From Rehmannia glutinosa (lineage: Eukaryota > Streptophyta > Magnoliopsida > Lamiales > Orobanchaceae), in assembly GCA_016081115.2 (NCBI GenBank), contig CM071930.1, positions 35,169,641-35,233,640 of the forward strand: a stretch of 64,000 nucleotides of DNA, read 5' to 3'. The notes under the pieces are model-generated. The model ran no database searches and was not told where the DNA came from. It was given only the letters and a program-made list of their open reading frames with translations. Both the position numbers and the translations under genes were made by a program. Shown here piece after piece: positions 58,801 to 64,000 of the stretch (positions within the stretch are counted from its first letter, which is position 1; the number at the start of each line of letters is the position of its first letter).

Positions 58801-61800
58801 GTGTAATGTTTTCCACTTAGATTTGCCGTACCAATATCCCCATACAAATCAAGATGAAGCATTTGTAGGGGTTTGGTAGTGGAAATTTCATTTTTGGGCT
58901 TAAAACTACTCTTAACTAATTTGTTCTTTTGACAAGTCTCACATAAGCCAAGATTTTCAAAATTCAATTTGGGTAGTCCTTTTACATGTTGGTTTTTGTA
59001 AATAGTTTGCAAATTTTTGTATCCAACATGTCCAAGTCGCTTATGCCATAAACTAGTTAAATCATTATTGGCGACAAAACAAGAAACATTTTGACTAACC
59101 AAATCACTTGTACAAATTTTGTAAAGATTGCCTTTTCTAATTGCTTCACAAATAATTTTATCATTTTTGGAAATAAGGCATTTTTCTTTATTAAAAACAA
59201 CATTATAATTTTAATCGCAAAGTTGGCTAACACTTATCAAATTGAACTTAAGCCCTTCACCTAAAAGAACATTACTAAGAGAGAAAGAAGAGTTACCAAT
59301 TTCTCCATTTCCAAGAATTCTTCCTTTGCCATTGCCGAACATGACCATACCCTCTTCTTGGAGCTTGATGTTGGTAAAAAGTTCTCTCTTTCCGGTCATA
59401 TGGCGTGAACATCCGCTGTTCATGAGCCATTTTGAATCTTCCATTGTTGTTATAGCCCCTATAACCTCGGTATTTTCATCGTCTATGGCCATAAGACCAT
59501 GTTCGGATTTTCTTTCCTCGTCGGTTGTTTCAAGTAATTCATCCCAAGTTTTGACGTCCGCATTTAACGCCTTCTTTTTCAGAACAGGTTTTTTCTTCTT
59601 TTGTTCCTCTTTCGCTAATTTTGGGCAATCGGCTATGTAGTGCCCGGATTTTCCGCATTTGAAACAAGAATTGTCTCTTGGCTTTCTTGCTTTATTTTTG
59701 TTTACAAATTTTGCAAATTTTCTAACAAGAGTCAGCCGTTTCTTCATCATCCTCATCACTAGCATAATAAACATTATTAGAAGAAGATGCTAAGCCTTTA
59801 ATAATATTTTGCGTACCCGGTTTAGAGGTGGATGGTTGAGAATTTTTCCTCTCCTTGAGATATACTTCATAAATAAGGAGGTTCCCAATGAGCTCATCAA
59901 ACTTGAGTGTCTCAAGATTTTGAGCTTCCGTGATTGCCGTCACCTTTTCGGACCATGAGCCGGGAAGGGCATTTAAGACTTTGGCCACCTTATCGTCTTC
60001 GGAGATGACCTTTCCAAGAGCCACAAGAGGATTGACAATGTTGTCAAGCCTTTCCATCATTTTTGATATGCTTTCACCATCATGCATATTGAAATTTTCA
60101 AAGTCTTTCACAAGCATTGTTTTTCTTGCTTGCTTCACTTTCTTTGTGCCCTCATAGATGGTTTCTAATTTTTCCCAAACTTCATGTGCCGACCTTATGC
60201 CTCTTATGCGATTATATTCGGTGGCGGTAAGAGAGCAATGTAAAATGTTTAAGGCCTTACCGTTTAAAGAGAAAGCCTTCTTGTCATTTTCATCGTATTC
60301 CTTGAACGGCTTGGGAGTCATGGTACCATCCTCCAATTTTGTTGTTGGTTGAGCAACTCCTTCAATGACCACATTCCAAATATCAAATCCGCACCCTTGT
60401 AGAAAGCACTCCATGCGGTCTTTCCAAAATGCGTAGTTGTTGGCGTTGAATAGTGGTGGCTTGTTGGTGGAGGCGCCGGTGGTGAGATAAGCTTCATTCG
60501 TAGCCATGGATCTTTCCTCTTTACTCGGAACGAGCTAGCTAAAGAGTTTGGCTTTGATACCACTTGTTAGTCCAAGTGGCTACGATAATCTAGAGAGGGG
60601 TGAATAGATTATGCCGATTTTTTGCAAATCGCCCTCTTTTTCGAATGAACAAGTAAATGACAAGAATGTAAATGCGGAAATTAAACAAAACTCGTTGATT
60701 TAAAGAGGTTCAACCCACCTAGGGCCTAATCCTCTCCACCCCAGTATCTCCGGGATGGATTTCAAAAAGGAAAAAAGATTTTATTAATTTCCAAAATTAA
60801 TACAACACCTTGAGGATTACCACAATCCTCTTACAACACCTTCAAGAAGATTACCACAATCTTCCTTCACCACCTTTGAAGAGTACCACACTCTCCAAAC
60901 ACCTATCACCTAGATCACCCAAGTGTATTCTTACCACAAGAATACTCACAAGGATGTCTTGTGTTGAATGATGGACAAAATTCAAGATTACAACTCTATG
61001 AAACCAATACAAAGATTGAGTGCAAGTGTAATCAAGAATCAAAAAGCCTATACCTCAAAGATGTGCAAGTGAAAGTACTTAGGCTATTACAACAAGAATG
61101 TAAAAATGAAAGCTTGAACAATTTGCAGAATTCTTGTTGTGTATTTTGCTTGTATGTGTTGTGTCTTGTGTCTTCAATTCATCCTCTATTTATAGGGAAG
61201 TCTTCACCAACATAGGATCCCAACATAGGCTCCTTCTTCTTCACTTTTGTCTACAAAAAAAGGATCACAAGATGTAGAAATATTGTACAAAAATGAAAAA
61301 TAAATCTTGCTGATAATGTTTTCAAACGGCACAATTTTTGCTGTCAAAAAATACATAGGGCGACCGGTTGCCCTGTTTAAGATTTCGAACGTTTGAAAAA
61401 AGATAGTGCGATCCAGGACATGTCGAAGGGGAGTGCGACCGGTCGCCCTAGGGTGCGACCGGTCGCCCTAGGGTGCGACCGGTCGGCCTCCTGCTTGACC
61501 GGTCCCCCTCTTCATTTTTATGAGTTCAGAATGTTCTGTTTTAATATTCTTTGCTTGTGTACGGCCGACGCTTTGGGCGACGGCCGACTTCCAATTTTAA
61601 ATGTTGTCCGATTTTTATCAAAAATAAACTTCAAGAAATACTCCAAAAATTAGTAAAAACATTTTAAATCACTTGGGAGTATTTTGACAACATTTATAAA
61701 CATAGTTTTGGTGTAAAAACCAATTTAATCAAAACCATCAAAAGTGTTGTCCATTTTTATCGAAAAATAAATTCTAAGAAATACTCCAAAAATTAGCAAA

Positions 61801-62313
61801 AACATTTTAAATCATTTAGGAGTGTTTGGACAACATTTATTAACATTGTTTTGGTATAAAAACTCATTTAAACATAATCATCAAAATCTTGATAAAAACA
61901 TTTATCTAACACATTATTCATGTCATATCTGTTCACATGGATTTCTATTTACAAGTTTATATACGTATATACAATTATGCATGTGAATATTTCCAAATTT
62001 TTAGTTTGCATGAGTAGCATGATGAGATCATGGGTGCACTATTAATCATTTCCGCTTTGAATATTTGATTATTACGATGTGTTGGCAGTTCTGTGAGTGC
62101 AATAAAGAACACTCCTTTAAAGCTCTCAGACCATGTTCGGGACCTTGGAAAATGCTTGATTAAGCCAAATTATCAGGATCCGTCTTTTGTTTGGGAACTA
62201 GGAGTGCGTCCCAACACTTTCAGATGGGCACCCCCTGGTATTGTACAAAACATTCAATTGTCTTCATTCCAACAAAATGTAAATTTTCTTTGTTGCTCCT
62301 CAAAACCATGCAG
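52832..62313 (+). CDS. Unrecognised host gene: three exons in matching phase, partial
   Basis: The exons I infer are 52832-52886 (MREPEHKSSNEILEWIKS), 52957-53008 (GYKQITFSWVWVKKKI) and 62089-62313 (SAIKNTPLKLSDHVRDLGKC ... PNTFRWAPPG). All junctions have AG acceptors and GT donors. Phases 1 and 2 join without a stop, which is unlikely by chance across three pieces. Intron 2 is about 9.1 kb because element D sits in it; without D it would be under 1 kb. The reading continues past 62313 (phase 2) into an exon I could not place. I do not recognise the family. No signal peptide or membrane segment is seen in the visible part. It could be a pseudogene. Confidence 0.5.
53010..53819 (+). other. Intron 2 of the unrecognised gene, left of element D
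   Basis: Pyrimidine-rich, non-coding, with no repeat recognised. It ends at the target site CATTA (53815-53819). Confidence 0.5.
53820..55161 (-). repeat. Element D 3' LTR
   Basis: It is near-identical to 60565-61911. It contains a cluster of cgaccggtcg-type words at 54660-54840, and two related AT-rich blocks (aatactccaaaaaattagtaaaaac) at 54880-54990 and 55020-55130. The right copy has an extra accggtcgccctagggtgcg unit and an 11-bp repeat (aggatcccaac) near 61215. Confidence 0.95.
55162..55176 (-). promoter_or_regulatory. Polypurine tract of element D
   Basis: On the minus strand, caaaaagggggagtt lies directly before the 3' LTR start TGTTAGAT. Confidence 0.9.
55177..56417 (-). other. Non-coding 3' region of element D
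   Basis: About 1.2 kb between RNase H and the polypurine tract. No frame is longer than about 85 residues and no similarity to the extra gene of A-C is seen. Short words such as agcttataagctccccct recur at 55420-55570. It may be the decayed site of an extra gene. Confidence 0.55.
56418..56805 (-). pseudogene. Element D RNase H end
   Basis: Frame 56418-56708 reads CDNISAINIAQNSVHHNRTK, HIEIRHHFLRD and QLADIFTKPL, the typical Copia RNase H C-terminus. Between 56708 and 56806 a frameshift and a TGG-to-TGA stop (near 56798) separate it from the RT frame. The sequence STAEAEY is still readable in that gap. Confidence 0.88.
56806..57899 (-). pseudogene. Element D reverse transcriptase
   Basis: A 270-residue frame (56806-57618) contains MDVKSAFLNGIIQEEVYV, KKALYGLKQAPSAWYDRL, catalytic YVDD in IYVDDIIFGAT, and LYLTASRPDI. 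The N-terminal part at 57619-57899 is readable (EEGIDYDETFAPVARLEA), but one Lys codon is TAA (near 57736), before GYCQEEG. The active site itself is intact. Confidence 0.92.
57900..59102 (-). pseudogene. Element D integrase (400-residue open frame)
   Basis: It has zinc-binding LWHKRLGHVGY...CETCQKNK. The catalytic Asp in MLHLDLYGD, Asp in IRSDRCGEF and Glu in NGVAERKNQ complete the D,D(35)E triad. The GKP-like core TPYELWKGRTPNISYFKIFG and ADEGIFMGYSTKSKAY follow. One lost base near 57898 (after EDED) breaks the continuous polyprotein before RT, and a TAA near 59214 (Lys codon after SQLCD) separates it from protease. The domain itself looks complete. Confidence 0.93.
59211..59774 (-). pseudogene. 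Element D zinc knuckle and aspartic protease
   Basis: The CCHC zinc knuckle is CFKCGKSGHYIADC. The protease follows with WLMNSGCSRHMTG; the catalytic Asp of the usual DSG is Asn (NSG), which should abolish cleavage. The later part (MFGNGKGRILGNGEIGN, FNLISVSQLCD) is normal. A one-base frameshift near 59735 separates this frame from gag. Confidence 0.9.
59722..60507 (-). pseudogene. Element D gag
   Basis: 261 residues from the ATG at 60507 (MATNEAYLTTGASTNKPPLF). Copia gag motifs include FWKDRMECFL, SAHEVWEKLETIYEGT and VKDFENFNMHDGESISKMM. The frame is open to 59722, where a single-base shift precedes the zinc knuckle. The start lies 58 bp inside the 5' LTR edge. Confidence 0.93.
60550..60562 (-). 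promoter_or_regulatory. Primer-binding site of element D
   Basis: On the minus strand TGGTATCAAAGCC starts two bases after the 5' LTR, matching the initiator tRNA-Met 3' end used by Copia elements. Confidence 0.92.
60565..61911 (-). repeat. Element D 5' LTR
   Basis: 1347 bp, nearly identical to the other LTR over its whole length. Differences cluster in the accggtcgac-rich part (for example acggccgac at 61561 where the other copy has accggtcgac). Confidence 0.95.
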
Positions 62314-63724
62314 GTGATTTCCTCTTTTTATCTTTTATTTTCTCTCTTATGCGCATGTTTAGTCTACTATTTACTATCATAAAAGGGTGAATTTTTCTAC
62401 AAAAATATTGTTAGACTAAAATGCCCTCCTCAGAAGTGCTAGGTTGAATGGAAAAATGGAAACTTCGGGATGTGATGGGAAGAAAGTAAAAAAAATTTGA
62501 AACTTTCTCTCAAGCGTTGTAATTTTTTCGTCCCCAACAACCTGATAAACACAACCAAGGCTAAAATGTCCTTTGGGGAAAGGAAGGTTCAAAGAAGGGC
62601 AAAAAAAAACTTTTAACGCAAGGCATGAAATCAGAAGTCAGAACCTCAGGCTGCATGCTTGTCGGATTCTTTTTGCGCTCCATTTCACTCTTTTTTTTTG
62701 GTTTGCTGGAAGCTGAATTATGGTTCTTGGGGTTCCATTTGCCGCCGATTCGTGTACAATACTTTAACACTGTGGCATACCATCCGCCGATAATTTATTA
62801 ATAGTTGTTAGACGGAAGATGGATATTAGGTAATTTTCTGATTTCTTTCAGTGAATGTTTTAAGATGTTCTTAGGATTCTTCCCACTCCATCTAAATATA
62901 GGCTTTGGTTTGTAATTTAGTAAATGGAAAGAACAATGCATAGGTTTCTCCATATTGTCAACATAACTAATTTCCAGGTTTTTGGCTTTAGTTTTCTGAG
63001 TTGTGATATGAATTGTTACTTTTGGGGAGTTAAAAAAACGTTCTCATTTTTTTCGTCATTCAGCAATGGTGAAATCTGATTTGTTGGGGGTTGTTAGAAA
63101 TTGAAACATGACAACTGGAAAAGAGAATGGGATACCAACCTCTAATTTAGAGGGATGATAGAAGATAAAAGTAATCGTAACATAATAATGGTCATGTGAA
63201 TTATGGCCTTTGAGTTGAGTTTTATTTTGCACAAGCTATTTGGGTGTGGTGTCACAATTTTGCCGGGGATTTGGTGGAATGGAGGTATTCTTCATTAGAT
63301 GAGATGTTAGATGAGGGCGAAGTATATTAAGATATTTTTCTTTCTAGCTGTTTAATTTTTTTTTCTTCTTCTTGAGGTTACTCAACAGACTGGATTTTTA
63401 TTTGATGGATCTCCAAAGACCTCAAGTATTTGCAAAAAGATCCTCCCACTTCTTGCAACGCGGTTGTTTTCTGACCTTGTGTTTTATTTATTTAATTTAA
63501 CTTTATTTGGTGTACGTGATTCTGATTTTTGATCTGTTTGATAGTTTATAATCATAAGGGTTGATCTATTGCATTCTAATGTTAGTGTCTGAAAATGAAC
63601 ATTTTTCCATCTGGGCTTGTATATTTTGTTGTTTTGGTCACTATTTGCAGGTAAAAATCTTGGCTGTGGAATTGTGAGTGACATCTTGATGTTTTGTAGT
63701 AGTGGAAAACAAGCTTCTGTAATT
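62314..63724. other. Probably intronic or intergenic DNA, exon-like patch unplaced
   Basis: 62350-62430 is the third copy of the 110-bp dispersed repeat. A patch at 63370-63470 reads as an exon-like frame (GFLFDGSPKTSSICKK) after an AG acceptor, but its phase does not fit the donor at 62313. No other feature is supported. Confidence 0.4.
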
Positions 63725-63845
63725 AACCACTAAGGTTAATCCAGTGGCCACGGGTATTAGTCGCAATGCTGAGGCCCGAGTTCGAGTATCTGCATGATGA
63801 AGTCAAATATTTTCTTTTTAAAAATAAAACATTTTTTTATAATTA
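63725..63845 (+). mobile_element. SINE-like, tRNA-derived sequence
   Basis: The text aatccagtggccacggg resembles a degraded box A region, and cgagttcgagtatc at about 63777-63790 resembles a Pol III box B (GGTTCGAGTCC type), about 40 bp downstream. It is followed by AT-rich DNA with an A/T-rich tail (aaaataaaacattttttt). No target duplication was confirmed. Confidence 0.5.
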
Positions 63846-64000
63846 GACATGTCTCCTACTGGGTTTCTGTTTTCATGACTTTGTTATTTTAGTCGTAAGA
63901 AACTTGATAGTTTGTGATTGGACATAATTGGTGTTGCGTAGTATTTGAGTAATTAAAGGGAAAATGTATTTTTTTCTATGTGCTTTCTAGAAATCGATTA

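Larger units (their letters stand above)
53820..61911 (-). mobile_element. Element D: full-length Copia element, 8.1 kb
   Basis: Its LTRs of 1342 bp (53820-55161) and 1347 bp (60565-61911) both run TGTTAGTCC...ATCTAACA on the plus strand. Identical CATTA repeats flank it (53815-53819, 61912-61916). On the minus strand it has a primer site (TGGTATCAAAGCC), gag, zinc knuckle, protease, integrase, RT, RNase H and a polypurine tract, in Copia order. It lacks the long extra gene of A and B; about 1.2 kb of non-coding DNA lies there instead. A few stops and shifts make it non-autonomous. It lies antisense in an intron of a host gene. Confidence 0.96.

Overview
This is AT-rich nuclear DNA from a flowering plant, probably a eudicot. 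The evidence is a conserved five-exon plant FHA gene, a PPR-gene fragment, plant Copia, L1, hAT and MULE-type elements, and a nuclear copy of plastid petB. Nothing looks bacterial or viral, and most of the window is nested, decayed transposable elements. The species cannot be named from the sequence.

Layout. 1-5.3 kb: intergenic repeats, including a hAT end, a 220-bp duplication and a four-unit array of about 370 bp. 5.3-9.9 kb: a minus-strand Copia fragment (element C) cut inside an extra gene downstream of pol. 9.9-14.4 kb: a mosaic with a plastid petB insertion and organelle-like sequence. 14.4-41.6 kb: the 3' half of a related Copia element (A) on the plus strand. A is interrupted by a solo LTR with a perfect target-site duplication (itself hit by a hAT element), an unclassified 1.5-kb insertion, a hAT element, a foldback MULE-like element and a complete 16.5-kb relative (B, 24973-41476). 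B has a 5' LTR whose interior is present three times. 41.6-44.5 kb: a second copy of the unclassified repeat and a hAT element with a perfect 8-bp duplication.

44.5-46.1 kb: the clearest host gene, a plastid-type FHA protein on the minus strand, reconstructed as five exons encoding 207 residues. 46.3-49.8 kb: a 5'-truncated L1-type LINE, minus strand. 50.3-51.4 kb: a frameshifted PPR fragment behind a leader-like segment repeated three times at 155-bp spacing. 52.8-62.3 kb: three exons in matching phase of an unrecognised gene; its second intron holds a full-length antisense Copia element (D, 53820-61911, duplication CATTA). The last 1.7 kb is mostly non-coding.

Main points. (1) A, B and C belong to one SIRE/Maximus-like Copia group carrying a very long extra 3' gene, and A and C look like two halves of one element separated by an inversion. 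(2) Element B shows damage concentrated at CTG/CAG sites, which suggests uncorrected consensus error at methylated CHG sites rather than real mutation. (3) The three-exon gene around D deserves an expression check. All family assignments were read by eye; no database search was run.
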